Positions 36,398 to 47,729 are shown, numbered from the stretch's first letter. The stretch: 64,000 nucleotides of DNA from Thamnidium elegans (GCA_025201345.1 JAIXMG010000003.1:1054001-1118000); one strand, 5' to 3'. A program made the numbers and translations. The notes: generated from the sequence alone by a model not told the origin.

Positions 36398-38860
36398 TTA
36401 ATCCATCATTATACCTTTGATATTTATGGCGGCGTTTATATCTCGGTGCCAAATCTTCTTACCATCTAAGCAAGTTTTGCAAACTTTTAAACAATAAACT
36501 ATACATTAAATGATATTAGTAAATGTACATAATTATTAGCGGGTAGTTAGACATACTCAAAGATGCGTAACTTTTTTTCTGCCAAAGAAAAAAAATAGAC
36601 TTACTCTCTATATTAGTTTTCTAGAGTGCCGTGGCATTTTGAGCATGTTATGGATGTACGGAATTCGTCTACTAATACAACTAAATATTTCCTCGCTATT
36701 GCAACCATCGTCTTCTATTAATTGATAAAAAAAATTATAAAGAGGTGTGTACAGGGTATATTTCATTATAACCTTGACAGAGACAGGTGTATTATTTTTC
36801 ATCGTAACTTGTATGCTAGCGTTACCATAAGATATGATTGGAGCCTTTTCCGATGGGACAAAGGACTACTTAGCTCCAAACTTCCTCCCCTTTTTTTCGT
36901 TTAGCCTTTGTTGATGTGTAGGTTAAATAAAAGGATTCATTACTCAAAATTTGATTTGCTACAACGTTTGAAATGTAGTCGAAAGCCATCTGTCTATTTG
37001 AGTATAAATACCTTTTCGTTTCTCTATGTCTAAATGAGACATAAATAAAAAATCCTATGTATCATAAAAAAAATATTAAATGTCATATTATTTAATGCTT
37101 TATACCAATAATATTTACTTTTTATGCGTAGATGTTACAGATATTGAGTACATGAAATAGTCTTGTAGATTTGCAGTCTTTGGGCTTTTTAATAGATCGT
37201 ATGTTTGTTGTATATTATCATTCTCTCTGTTTTTTAGTTCAACTTTTCTACACCATTCAAATCCACTCCGTACGCTTTTTAAATAAAGGTTCAATAGGCT
37301 AAAAGAATTCCTACTTTTAGAAGATTGCGCTCCCGTTATCAAGTCCCTCACCCCTAAGTATAAAGACTATTGAGTAAATTATACATATATTTATCAAGGG
37401 ATCAAACACTTACCGGGATCAACTCCTACTACGTACTTTCCCGTAAGAGAAAGTCTAATAGGCTATTTTCAAGAGTATAGACCCCTTTATGTACGGAAGA
37501 CAAACTTGCGTTTCTTTTTAATCTTCTAATTTCGTTTTTACCGGAAGATAACAACTCTATACATTTCAGTTCAAATAAGTAGTTTGTATAAAAAACGATT
37601 TAAACAATATTAACGTAGGTATAATGATTCCGGAACAGGATAACCTAGGCTATGGGTCTTTTTGAGTAAATGGTAAACAGAAGCAACACCGCTTAAAGGG
37701 AAATTTGCTATGGTATAAAAAAAAATTATAAGTAATGGTTGCGTTATATGTATAATTGATATACTACCAATGGAATGCATAGGGAGTATGTTCCATCTTT
37801 TGATTTTTTCTATATTTAGTAGGTTTACGAAACCCAACAGTTTACAACTGAATTTGATGATGAGAAGGGCGTAATTTTTTTATAGTGTCGTAATCACAAA
37901 GATTATCAAATGATAAGATATGGTTATTTAACACGAAGCATTCCTCGTATATATCTTGTACGTTTCTAAACATAATCAAATAAGTTATCAACACGGTTTT
38001 TTTTTTTTTTTTGTTAATCGCTTACGTGAATAGAGGTATCTACTACTTCCTTTTTCTCCTCTATGTACTTAGCTATGTCATCTACATCTTTATTCTGTGT
38101 AATATAATTAATAGCTAGAGAAGCTATTTTTAATGCCGTACAAACGTGTTACTATAAATGTTTTACACGCTTCAATAGTACGTGGACTTACTGAGTTTGT
38201 TCTCGTTAATATTTTTATGGTTTTTTCATGTTTGTAGTTCAAATAAAACCCCTGAAAGCTTTTTTTTAAGATAGACTCTACGTTTCGAGACAAATGTACA
38301 ATAACATCTAACAGATATACTTATTATTTTAAATCCAATAATACTTACTCTGTTTCTAGAATTTAAATTATTCGTATCACTAGCCATCAGACTATACGAG
38401 TGATTCCATAAAATTGGTGAGGTTATGTCTGGGAAAGTAGCAAGATTGTAACCAGAAGCCGCCCAACTACGAACAAGAAAATTAGCAAAATGCATAGCGT
38501 CTCTTAATATCGAAAACTCTTCTACTGTAGTTCGAAAAAGTTGTTAGGTACATTACGTTGTGTTAGATAGTTTATATATTTTTAAATAGCTTAATACATT
38601 ATTTTGTACACGTAATTACTCTATATATTTTAAACGGTACCTTCAATACCGTAGAAACTTTGTATTCTCTCGAAAAATTGTACTTTTGTAAAGGTAATCG
38701 ACGCTCTTCATCAGATTTTTTTCTTTTTTTCTTTGTAACTCCTGAAGACTCTGAAGCTTCTTCTTCGTCAGAGTTGTGGGCTTGGAAATATTTTTCTGAA
38801 AGCCTGTATTACACTTTGTACAGCAAATACTTATGAATTTGGGAACTTGTACTTGGAACT
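36398..38860 (-). pseudogene. Fanzor (eukaryotic TnpB-like RNA-guided nuclease) gene, probably decayed
   Basis: Reading the minus strand gives, in the right order, the hallmarks of a Fanzor protein. N-terminal acidic/basic region with an SV40-like nuclear signal TKKKRKK (38701-38790) and YNFSREYKVSTVLK; helical block ILRDAMHFANFLVRSWAASG (38440-38520); KIKRWNILPMHSI (37760-37805); RuvC-I GVDPGVRDLITGA, split by an intron (37350-37425); helix SPKTANLQDY and RETKRYLYSNRQMAF (36960-37180); APIISYGNAS (36810-36845); VVLVDEFRTSITCSKC (36630-36690); and CKTCLDGKKIW HRDINAAINI (36410-36470), which completes a Cys4 zinc finger inside the last RuvC motif. The locus is multi-exon. Two breaks appear: a frame change at the T7 run 37875-37881 and an in-frame TAA (36613-36615) between the zinc-finger halves. 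Exact exon joints near 36900 and 37500 are unresolved, so a still-functional gene with unseen introns cannot be excluded. Confidence 0.8.
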
Positions 38861-39959
38861 CCTTGGATGGACCCCTAAATAAGGTAGGCGTTCTTATTCC
38901 CTGGTATAGACGATGAACGGGTAGTACATGTTCTGTGGGGGGGGGGTTTCCACTTTCTTTTCCGCAGTAAATAGAAAAAGAAAATCGGCATTTATTATTC
39001 TTCTGGCATAGCTTGCTAGTGGCTTTCTTCCGTTAGTGAATTTAGAAGCGAAGAGTATGCAAGGATAGGGACCTCCATGCGGCCATACTCGGAAACGGGT
39101 CCTTTCTTTCTTAAAAAAGAAAACGGTTAGCGTCTATCCCAGTTTATATAGTCTAAATGTTTTTTAAATAAAATAAATTAAATAAGTATTCCGTTCAACT
39201 ACGTGATTATACTAACATTGAGATTTAAACAGTGATACTTTTTTTTTTAAAACCCCCCCCCCCCCTTTGCCATTACCACCTTGACAAGTCCCTCCATTCT
39301 ACTCGTGCGCTCTTCAAAAACACAATTACCACTTGAAGAAAGGGTATGGCCAAAAGGTTTAAGTATAGACAGACTGCTGAATGAGGACACAGTCTAGTTT
39401 TGCTCAAGTTGCCCTACCAACAAGACCAAACGTGACCAAATATTGTTTGTTATTTGGCGTACTTTTTGGGTAATAGTAGTAGGCCGTACTATTTACTTAA
39501 ACAGAAGCTGAACTATGCATATAGCTTTTTGTTTAATAAATCCTCTTCCAAAATTATAAAAATGTCTAAAATTTATAAAATCTTTAAATTTGAATTTTGG
39601 AAGCCACCTATTATATGCATTTGAAGTGAATACTACAAGTCGTTATTTAAATATCATTTCTGACGATTTTTAAAAGAAGCAAAAGTTTAAAACGGAGTAA
39701 AACTGGGTATTAAAAAGTACCTAAAAAAAATGACTTATGGTTCGTTTTAAATTATCGGGAAGGAGCTTTTTGTTATATATGCTGTTGGATGAAACCTATC
39801 AAAAGGTTAAGTTAGGAATTCTTTTTTTTAAAAAAAAGAAAAAGAAGGTCATGGACCATTCCATTGCCCCTGAATATGATGGATAGAAAACGTAATAAAA
39901 AATACCATTTATATGATAGAATATATATGTACACAATATTTATTATTTATTAATACTTT
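38861..39959. other. Intergenic, AT-rich with G and C homopolymers
   Basis: Holds a run of about 10 G at 38937-38946 and about 14 C at 39251-39265, roughly 310 bp apart and in opposite senses, which may mark the ends of a small degenerate element. T-then-A tract near 39820-39837. No gene supported. Confidence 0.45.
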
Positions 39960-41746
39960 TTAATAGGGTAATTGGATATCGATATTTTCAGCTGGAGCAA
40001 TACCTTTAGTTACAACAAATTCAGCACTAGCGACACAACCTTCAAGTAAAGGAATACCTTTCCAACAATAAGAACCAACAAACCAAATACCATTTTTACC
40101 TTGACAAGGACCTAACTCTGGCTCGTTATTTTCTTTTTGTGTTTGAAATAATTCTTGTTGTAAAGCTCTCTTTGATTCTAATGTAACTGTAGCACGTTCA
40201 AACCAACTGACTGATAATACCTTTTTTGGATCTACGGCAAGACATGGGTTGGTAGTTTGCATATAGATACTACCCTTTTCAATCAAGTTACTATGTGTCA
40301 TGTTCAAGATATGTGTGGTCATGGTTGTGTCATGAGGGTAAGGTATAATTAAATCACTGTTGCCAGGATCCACACTCTCATCCAACATGGCTAAATTAAG
40401 TGCTTTCCAGTTACTAGGGTTACTAGGTAATAATCTGGTATCTGTATGATTAATCACTAGTGCCGTATCGTACCGGAATTTTTTCAACATTTCAATTTGT
40501 CGGTGTACAATTTCCAAGTTTTCTTTGTAATGTTCATATGTTGATTGCTGCTGTAGATTTAATATACTTGCATAAGATTGCAGCATTTTAATCGCTTGAT
40601 TTCCTTGTGTTGCAAAAATGATATGGTTAAAATCATACTTGTTGTTATGTTCATCAATAATTTCAAAACGATAGTTGGGATCTTTGTTTGGTTGAATTGT
40701 AATGATTTGAGTATCTAAATGAACATGCTTTAGCGGAGCAGATATGGTTTGTACTACATGTTGTACTCCACAAGCAACAACATAAGACTCCTGAAATAAT
40801 CCAACTGCCATATACTCTATTTTAAGTTAAAGTTTTTTTAGTCCAAAATAAAAATTTAAAAAAATAATATTTTACCTAAAATATCAGAAGCAGGGTAATT
40901 TAACATGGACCTATAAGAATTTGTACATACAGCAGCAAATAAAGGCACAAAAATTTCATGGACAAAATATGGGTGGAATCGATAGGACTTGAAAAACGAA
41001 CCCAAGGTCATGTTGCAAATGGGGTGTTGGGGATCTTTTAAATGACCACGGCGATGAAGCCAAAGTGAAATAACCATAATAGAAACATATGAAAATGCAA
41101 CAATAAATGCTCTCCAAAAGAATCTACATATATCAACAACGTAATCTAGAACTGTAGAGGAGGTAGAAGATTTCACCATATCTAAATGGCCTACTGTACG
41201 AGCACCGCTATAAACTAAGTATGAATTATTCTCTGTATATGAAGCTACTTCAGATGCTTCTATATCTGCTTGTTTCTTCTTTGCCAACTGTAAAATTCGA
41301 TACCATCCAAAACTAAACTTTGCTTCCTTTGCTGGTATTTCAAGATGTTTATATAAATTTGATAAATGAGAGTAATATCCTACAAACAATAAAAATTTAA
41401 TCATTTTACTGCTATTTTTTATTTTTTATAACATGTGTATATGTATAAACATACCAGACATAAACGAGCGCATTGGTACCTATTTATACACATAAAAAAA
41501 TCAGTTCATTTCCAGGTAAAATATTAATAATCTATCACAATTTTCCCTTACATCAATTCTAAAATCCTTTTCAGGCCCAACAGAGATAGAAGCAGCATCC
41601 ATACCCAATTGCGAATTCTTTTCAAATAAATGGACCTGAAAGTGTTTATCTCCTTCTGTTTGACCTTGACTTAACAAGTAGCTAGCTGAAAGCCCTGCTA
41701 AACCAGATCCTATCACTGCTACTTTTATAGTATTATCTCTACTCAT
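39960..41746 (-). CDS. FAD-dependent amine-oxidase-like oxidoreductase
   Basis: Minus-strand exons 41552-41746, 41455-41479 (25 nt), 40876-41379 and 39960-40816 give 526 residues. The Rossmann FAD-binding motif is at the very start: VAVIGSGLAGLSASYLLSQG followed by VHLFEKNSQLG. A conserved VPMRSFMSGYYSHLSNLY follows (microexon region), a hydrophobic stretch at about 140-165 may be a membrane anchor or a buried helix, and the C-terminal FAD motif is NGIWFVGSYCWKGIPLLEG. This is the arrangement of the predicted NAD/FAD-binding proteins related to amine oxidases and desaturases (COG2907 type), found in bacteria and fungi; the substrate is unknown. Ends with ENIDIQLPY. No targeting signal recognised. 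Confidence 0.88.
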
Positions 41747-42520
41747 TAGCAGCTAAAAGAAAACGAAAAAAAAAGTATGAAAAGAAAAAAAATTATATAA
41801 TGGCTTTTTGATCCATACCTTCCTTTTTGTACCAATTGAATTATCTTAAGCCAGTCACTTTTCTGGGAAAGAAAAAAAAGTGACGTATTTATCCAAAAAA
41901 GAACCTCCCTATTTCGTCGCATAATAAGCTGAGTTATAGAGAAAAAAGGCCATGACAAATGTCAAAGTTATTTAAGCGATATTTGCCATATTAGAAAATT
42001 TTGGTCGGTGACGTTTAACGATTCTTATTTTATACTGCTTTTATACAGGATAAAATACATAAACCTATTCTTTTCTGCTTAGGATTCCTGCTGTTCTTCG
42101 TATTTTACTAAACAATAGGTTAATTAAGTTTATAAAAAAATAAATAGAAGAATATTCGATACGAATATAGTCTAAGAAAAGAAAAGTATTAATAGTTTTA
42201 AAAAAAGATATAACGTAGAATATATGCCATAAAATAGAGAAATATAAAGAACCATTTTAGGACCGCGGGGCACCCAATCCAAAGCTACCCTATGAACACA
42301 CCCGTAGTACGAGTTAATCAGAGTTGTGGTCCCTAAGAAAACCGTTAAAACTAAAGGGAAATGTTGTACAGAAAGAGGAAGGAGTTAATGTGAGTCTCAA
42401 CAAAGTATATAAAGCTTTTTATTGGTAATAAAGGATAGGGCTATCTACGTCTGGAGTTTTGGTTGACAGGTTGATTGTTGTTGTTGTTCAGTTCGAGTAT
42501 TGTCAATAAATACCTCAGGA
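41747..42520. other. Intergenic
   Basis: Promoter side of the oxidoreductase gene plus unassigned AT-rich sequence; no gene seen. CAA/TTG triplets occur near 42476-42490, at the edge of the transposase relic. Confidence 0.5.
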
Positions 42521-42529
42521 GTAGGCAAA

Positions 42530-42805
42530 TTTGTTAAAATAACAAAAATAGCAATATTTGCATGTATATCTTTTCAAGAGATACATGCGCTCGCAAACTA
42601 TGTTATTTCAAGTAAAATCAGGACAGTTGGAGGCCTTCATTTTGTCTTCAACGACACTAATATTATAGATAATATCATCTGTAGTAAATGATTTTACCTT
42701 GTAAATTACTTCGTTTTCGTTTTGACTATCTTCGGCTTGTTCTATCAACAAAGGAAGTACTTCCTCGTTGATAGCTTCAAACTCAATTAAACAGCCAAAG
42801 CTTTA
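42530..42805 (-). mobile_element. Relic of a SWIM-zinc-finger transposase (Mutator-like)
   Basis: On the minus strand the frame EVIYKVKSFTTDDIIYNISV, then DKMKASNCPDFT, a stop, then NNIVCERMYLLKR, corresponds to the SWIM zinc finger near the C-terminus of Mutator-like transposases, which usually reads C-x-CPDF-x-WN-x-I-x-CKHMYLL-x-R. Here the conserved Trp codon is TGA (42608-42610), the first Cys is missing and the zinc-binding His is Arg, so the copy is dead. No intact transposase core was found upstream (42.8-43.8 kb), only short lysine/glutamine-rich open pieces. Identification is by motif alone. Confidence 0.55.
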
Positions 42806-43836
42806 AGAAATACAAATATGTCAGTAATTGACAACTGAATAAATCATATCACAAAAGTATAAATATATCCTTATTTTCTTTCTAATTGTTTCTTTCTTCT
42901 TTCTTTACTTTTTTTTTCTCCTACTTAATTGAAAAGCTTCCTGATATTAATAAGTCCTATATCAAGCAAGAAAAAAGAAGGAAGTATCAGTTTCATGCGT
43001 AAAAATGATAGTTTTCATAATGATACTCAATTTTATTTAAAAGTACATGCCTCTGATTAACAAATTCTTACTCTGCTTAAACTGTTGCTCTGGTTGGACG
43101 CTTACTTCGGTTGGACTCTTACTCTGCTTGAACTCTGAATGGTGCTAGTAATGTTTTTATGGTTTTTTTTTTGGTGCCAACGGATGTAATTATATTCTCG
43201 AGTTGTTGCTACTCTTCGGTAATCTTTTCCTCACGAAAGGTTCTTACAGATGCCAAGGCTTAGCACGAACATACCACTCATTAATCTATGCAAAAATATC
43301 GTCTACTCTTATTCATCACAAAGGTAAAATAATCTCACATAAATATTGATATAGTATTTTTAATTATTTTTTTTTATTACGTATAGTCTCGTCCTACTAC
43401 AAGTTTCCAAATAGCTAACTCTGGTGTCGTCCTTTAAGTTTGGTATATGGTTTCCGTTACGAAAGAGTGTTTTAGATCTTACAGGTAATATATTTAAATA
43501 CAAATTTCATAAAATATAACGCACTATGAAAATCCCATCGAACTAACATTTACTTTTTATCGCTCTTTTTAGAACAATATATCATAAAGATTTACTCATT
43601 GAGACTGTTCCCCCAGTGCCCAGTGGGTATTGACTCTGGTTGACTGGTATGGCATGATATAACAATTATCGGGATAATACGTTTATGCTAATATTTTTTT
43701 TTTTTTTTTTTTAGTTTTGTTTTATGATCTTTAACATTACTCCTAGGCTTAAGCAAGGTATATAACAAGGAAACTTAGAAAAGTTTCATTTGCCGCGGTT
43801 CAACACCGTTCGGCCATAGAATCCCCTTTCATTAGG
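42806..43836. other. Intergenic between transposase relic and palindrome
   Basis: AT-rich; a short direct repeat of TTCAAGCAGAGTAAGA-like units on the minus strand (43055-43140) may be part of the decayed transposon. No gene supported. Confidence 0.45.
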
Positions 43837-45198
43837 TACAATGCTTCCAGTGTCAATTGGTCATCTTACCGAAAAAATTGGTCACCTTTCTGAGAACCAA
43901 TCGGTCACTTTTCTGAATGCACCCCTTAAAACATTTTACAGACAGGCTATACAGCTTAAGAAAATAGGTTGGGCCAGAAAAAAAAATTGGGCAACGATAT
44001 TGAAAATGGGACACTCTTTTGAAAATGGGTCAGTACTTCAAAAACGGCACAGCCAAGAAAATTTGGGACACTTATTTTGAAACAGAACAAGGATATTTGC
44101 AAGGGAACCTTTTTGTCAGGAAACCTTTTTTTTTTTTTTTTTTTTTCGCAAAAACAAGTTACCAGCCAATCAGAAAAAGGGGCTTTTTTTTCTCAACCGG
44201 TCCATTTCACAGCTTAGAAAAAGAAAAAAAAACTCAACCGGTCAAGCCTCACATTTACCAAGTGCGATGTTTTTCTTATTTTTTTCTGTGCTAGGTATAA
44301 CTTCAGATAATTCTGCTTTAGTTTTGTACAATTTGTACAGAGCTGGCGCGCCAAATATACGATGGTTGCAAACGAGCATGGGCTCAAATGAATTGTTGGT
44401 GTAGCAGAGAGTAACATCTGGGATTTCTCCACATTCAGAAGACAAACTTCAACATTTTCCTCATTGTATTATTTACAGTAAAATATGCAACCGGTCCATT
44501 TATTACTAGACATGATTTCTAAAGAAGAAGCCAGTTGCATATTTTACTGTAAACAATACAATGAGGAAAATGTTGAAGTTTGTCTTCTGAATGTGGAGAA
44601 ATCCCAGATGTTACTCTCTGCTACACCAACAATTCATTTGAGCCCATGCTCGTTTGCAACCATCGTATATTTGGCGCGCCAGCTCTGTACAAATTGTACA
44701 AAACTAAAGCAGAATTATCTGAAGTTATACCTAGCACAGAAAAAAATAAGAAAAACATCGCACTTGGTAAATGTGAGGCTTGACCGGTTGAGTTTTTTTT
44801 TCTTTTTCTAAGCTGTGAAATGGACCGGTTGAGAAAAAAAAGCCCCTTTTTCTGATTGGCTGGTAACTTGTTTTTGCGAAAAAAAAAAAAAAAAAAAAGG
44901 TTTCCTGACAAAAAGGTTCCCTTGCAAATATCCTTGTTCTGTTTCAAAATAAGTGTCCCAAATTTTCTTGGCTGTGCCGTTTTTGAAGTACTGACCCATT
45001 TTCAAAAGAGTGTCCCATTTTCAATATCGTTGCCCAATTTTTTTTTCTGGCCCAACCTATTTTCTTAAGCTGTATAGCCTGTCTGTAAAATGTTTTAAGG
45101 GGTGACCAATTGGTTTTCGAAAAAGCGACCAATTGGCATTCAGAAAAGTGACCAATTGGTTCTCAGAAAGGTGACCAATTGACACTGGAAGCATTGTA
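43837..45198. mobile_element. 1.36-kb near-perfect palindromic (foldback) element
   Basis: Left arm 43837-44491 and right arm 44534-45198 are reverse complements of each other with very few mismatches, separated by only 42 bp. The outer ends read TACAATGCTTCCAGTGTCAA in mirror image, so a TA target duplication flanking CAATGCTTCC termini is possible. Each arm carries the rare palindrome GGCGCGCC, a long A or T run, and a small array of 21-23 bp repeats near the outer end. Mirror-image open frames of 67 residues (44242-44445 minus, 44580-44783 plus) reflect the symmetry and match nothing known. The element ends 151 bp before the Yth1 ATG. No transposase is encoded, so it would be non-autonomous. 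Confidence 0.8.
45104..45183. repeat. Four-copy 23-bp tandem repeat in the palindrome's right arm
   Basis: GACCAATT recurs at 45104, 45127, 45150 and 45173, an exact 23-bp period. The left arm has only three copies of the complement (AATTGGTC-like at 43855, 43876 and 43899), with different spacing and a changed copy. Subterminal repeats of this kind often bind transposase. Confidence 0.8.
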
Positions 45199-45349
45199 AG
45201 ACCCATTTTTTTTAAAAAAATTGATTTTTGTGCTGACGTCAATTTTTTTTTATCCTGTGGCGAAATAAGGAAATTCTCCAAAAAAAAAAATATTTCTCTT
45301 TTTACTCTTTTTTCACCGAAAAAAAAAAAAGAATATACAATTACAAAAA

Positions 45350-46307
45350 ATGCTGGTCTCTCCAATATTTAATGTAAACCATACTGAACTCACTTTTGAC
45401 TTTGAAGAATTCATTAAAAACGAACTTGGATTAAAACTTGATAATCAAACGAAACGAGAAGGTAATTTTTTTAAAAAAGGATTTGTAAATATGTAAAATA
45501 TTAAAAACTCTTTTTTTTTGTTTTGTTAGATGATCCCATTTGTAAATATTATTTAAAAGGAAGCTGTACTAAAGGATCCAATTGCCAGTTTAGACATAAA
45601 GGATATGATCGCGATAAATCAGTAGTTTGTAAACATTGGTTACGTGGTTTATGTAAAAAAGGTGACGGTTGTGAATTTTTACATGTGTTTAACATGAAAA
45701 AGATGCCTGAATGTTGGTTTTATTCAAAGTATGGTGAATGTTGTAATGGTGACGAATGTATGTATCTTCATATTGATCCCGAGAGTAAACAAAAGGAATG
45801 TCCTTGGTATGCGCGTGGTTTTTGTAAGCATGGTAAGTTTTTATACACATGTAAATATTTAACAATATGATTACTAAAAAAAAAGGGTTAAAATACATAG
45901 GTCCCAATTGTCGTAATAAACATGTTCGAAAACTAGTATGCCAGAATTATTTGACAGGTTTTTGTCCTGATGGACTTAATTGTCCTAACGGTCATCCTAA
46001 ATACGAATTACCGGTAATGTACAATAATCAAGCAGAAGGCTCAAGTGATCAACCAACACAACAACCTTATCAACCTCATATAAATCATAATACCCAAGGA
46101 GATGATGATAATAACAATTCAAAGACATATAATAATAGTAATAATAATAGACCATCTCATTTCCAACAAGGAAATAATCAACAACAGCAACAACAGCAAC
46201 AACAAGGGAGCTTTAGAAAGTTAGAAGATGTGACTTGTTATAAGTGTGGACAACAAGGTCATTATGCTAATCGTTGTCAACAAGGAAGACCTGGACCACC
46301 TAAATAA
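45350..46307 (+). CDS. YTH1: CPSF30/Yth1, mRNA 3'-end processing zinc-finger protein
   Basis: Subunit of the cleavage and polyadenylation factor that recognises the AAUAAA signal. Exons 45350-45461, 45530-45832 and 45901-46307 give 273 residues. Five CCCH fingers in a row (first CKYYLKGSCTKGSNCQFRH, last CQNYLTGFCPDGLNCPNGH), then a low-complexity Asn/Gln-rich linker and a C-terminal CCHC knuckle CYKCGQQGHYANRC, as in animal CPSF4 (yeast Yth1 lacks the knuckle). The N-terminus FDFEEFIKNELGLKLD is also conserved. The gene is essential in yeast. Its promoter abuts the palindromic element, so only ~150 bp lie between the element and the ATG. Confidence 0.96.
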
Positions 46308-46725
46308 ATAAAAGATATAAATAAATAAAGTTTTGACAGGGTTTGATCACTTTCTTTGTAAGAGAGAACATATCCAATGAAAATTTGAAACTTGTACATA
46401 AATTGTTTGATTTACTATTATTGTTTTGTGTGTGAATAAAAGAGAATGAAACAAAAAAGATTTTTAAGCCCATATCGTTATTAAGAAATATGCGAATTGC
46501 TTTATATGAAACAAAAACGTAAGCTGATCTTTAAATTACTATTTTCTGTTTGATCAGGTTCTCTTTATCTAGACTCGCAAGAAAAAATGTAGATCAGTCA
46601 AAGTCGGGACTAAACTGGAAATAAGCATGTCTCGCTTTTTTTTTTAAGCGCATATATAAAGCGGTTTTTTTTTTAGCACTAAAAAGTTACAGTCTATTCT
46701 CTTTTTCTTCTTATATTCTCACATC
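46308..46725. other. Intergenic: Yth1 3' flank and cyclin promoter
   Basis: AT-rich with T runs near 46636-46675 just before a CT-rich cyclin leader (CTCTTTTTCTTCTTATATTC). No additional gene. Confidence 0.6.
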
Positions 46726-47268
46726 ATGGACACTGTACCAGCTAATAATCGCATTATTTTCGATAAGATTTCAAAGAGTACCGTTACAAGTTACCTATTA
46801 GGTAGTAAAAAACCCTTTTTTTCTTCTTCTAATAAGAGTTACTAAATAGAAAAATTATTTTAGATTATGTCACAAAAGAATATGAATCTATTATCTCTTG
46901 TCCACCGGTCAAGCATTGTGATCAATTCGATAACTATTCAAATAATAAAAGATCTAGAAGCAATAGTAACGATTACATATATACTCGATACAAGTCAACA
47001 AGAACACAAATAAACACAACATCTGGTTTACCTTCTCCACCTTTATCTTCACCCGAGTCAAAACTAGGAAAATATAACCAAGCTCCCGCTGAGGTTAGAC
47101 CTCCTACTCCTCCTTTAATCAATCGTGCTATACCTCTTCGATCTTATATCGAATCTGTAGTTCAAAAATCTCGTATTGACACTGGTACTCTATTAACTTC
47201 TCTTTCTTATGCCCGGCGATTAAGGTCCAAATTATCTAATACTTCCAAAGGTAATATATACATCAATT

Positions 47269-47305
<37 letters not shown>

Positions 47306-47729
47306 AAGCATGTATATAATTAGGTATGGAATGTACACACCATAGAATCTTTATAGCGACATTAATTATTGCTTCCAAATATATCCATGACTCTGCCCTC
47401 AAAAATAAATACTGGGTCGGCTACGCTCAGATGTTCTCTCCTTCTGAAATCAATTTAATGGAAAAGCAACTATTACAGTTATTGGTAAAGTAATAGTACC
47501 AATCACACATTTTGCATATATACTCATGTCTTTTTTTTTTTAGGAATATAACTTGGAAATTAAATCAAATGATTATAATACAATCGTTGATGATATAGTT
47601 CAACTCTCTTTTTTACACGACTATTCTTCTAAACAAGATGTTTCGACTTATTCTTTTCAAAATAATACTACTAACGACACATTACTAAATCGATTAAAAT
47701 CTACTTCCTCAATACTATCTAGTTTATAA
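46726..47729 (+). CDS. Pho80/Pcl-type cyclin
   Basis: Predicted activating partner of a Pho85-like cyclin-dependent kinase, acting in nutrient (phosphate) or cell-cycle signalling. Exons 46726-46801, 46864-47250, 47324-47484 and 47544-47729 give 269 residues. The N-terminal ~120 residues are Ser/Pro/Asn-rich. The cyclin box follows: IPLRSYIESVVQKSRIDTGT, LLTSLSYARRL, then across an intron MECTHHRIFIATLIIASKYI and YWVGYAQMFSPSEINLMEKQ and LLEYNLEIKSND. This LLTSLxYxxRL...HRIFIAxLIxAxKY...W pattern is that of the Pcl1/Pho80 group. No single exon is long and continuous from an ATG, so the gene is visible only after splicing. The second intron contains a run of 32 T. Confidence 0.88.

Noticed and set aside
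36722..36904. Plus-strand open frame across the Fanzor locus
   Set aside because: Shadow of the minus-strand RuvC-encoding sequence; no homology.
41746..41958. Minus-strand frame upstream of the FAD oxidoreductase as an N-terminal extension
   Set aside because: The Rossmann motif begins at the chosen ATG, and the upstream reading is low-complexity and ends before it.
44242..44783. Mirror-image open frames of 67-108 codons in the palindrome arms as genes
   Set aside because: They appear twice only because the arms are inverted copies; no family match, no conserved start context, and they run into homopolymers.
45104..45183. Repeat array considered as a CRISPR array
   Set aside because: Period of 23 bp with repeats that merge into each other and no unique spacers; eukaryotic context; part of a transposon-like element.
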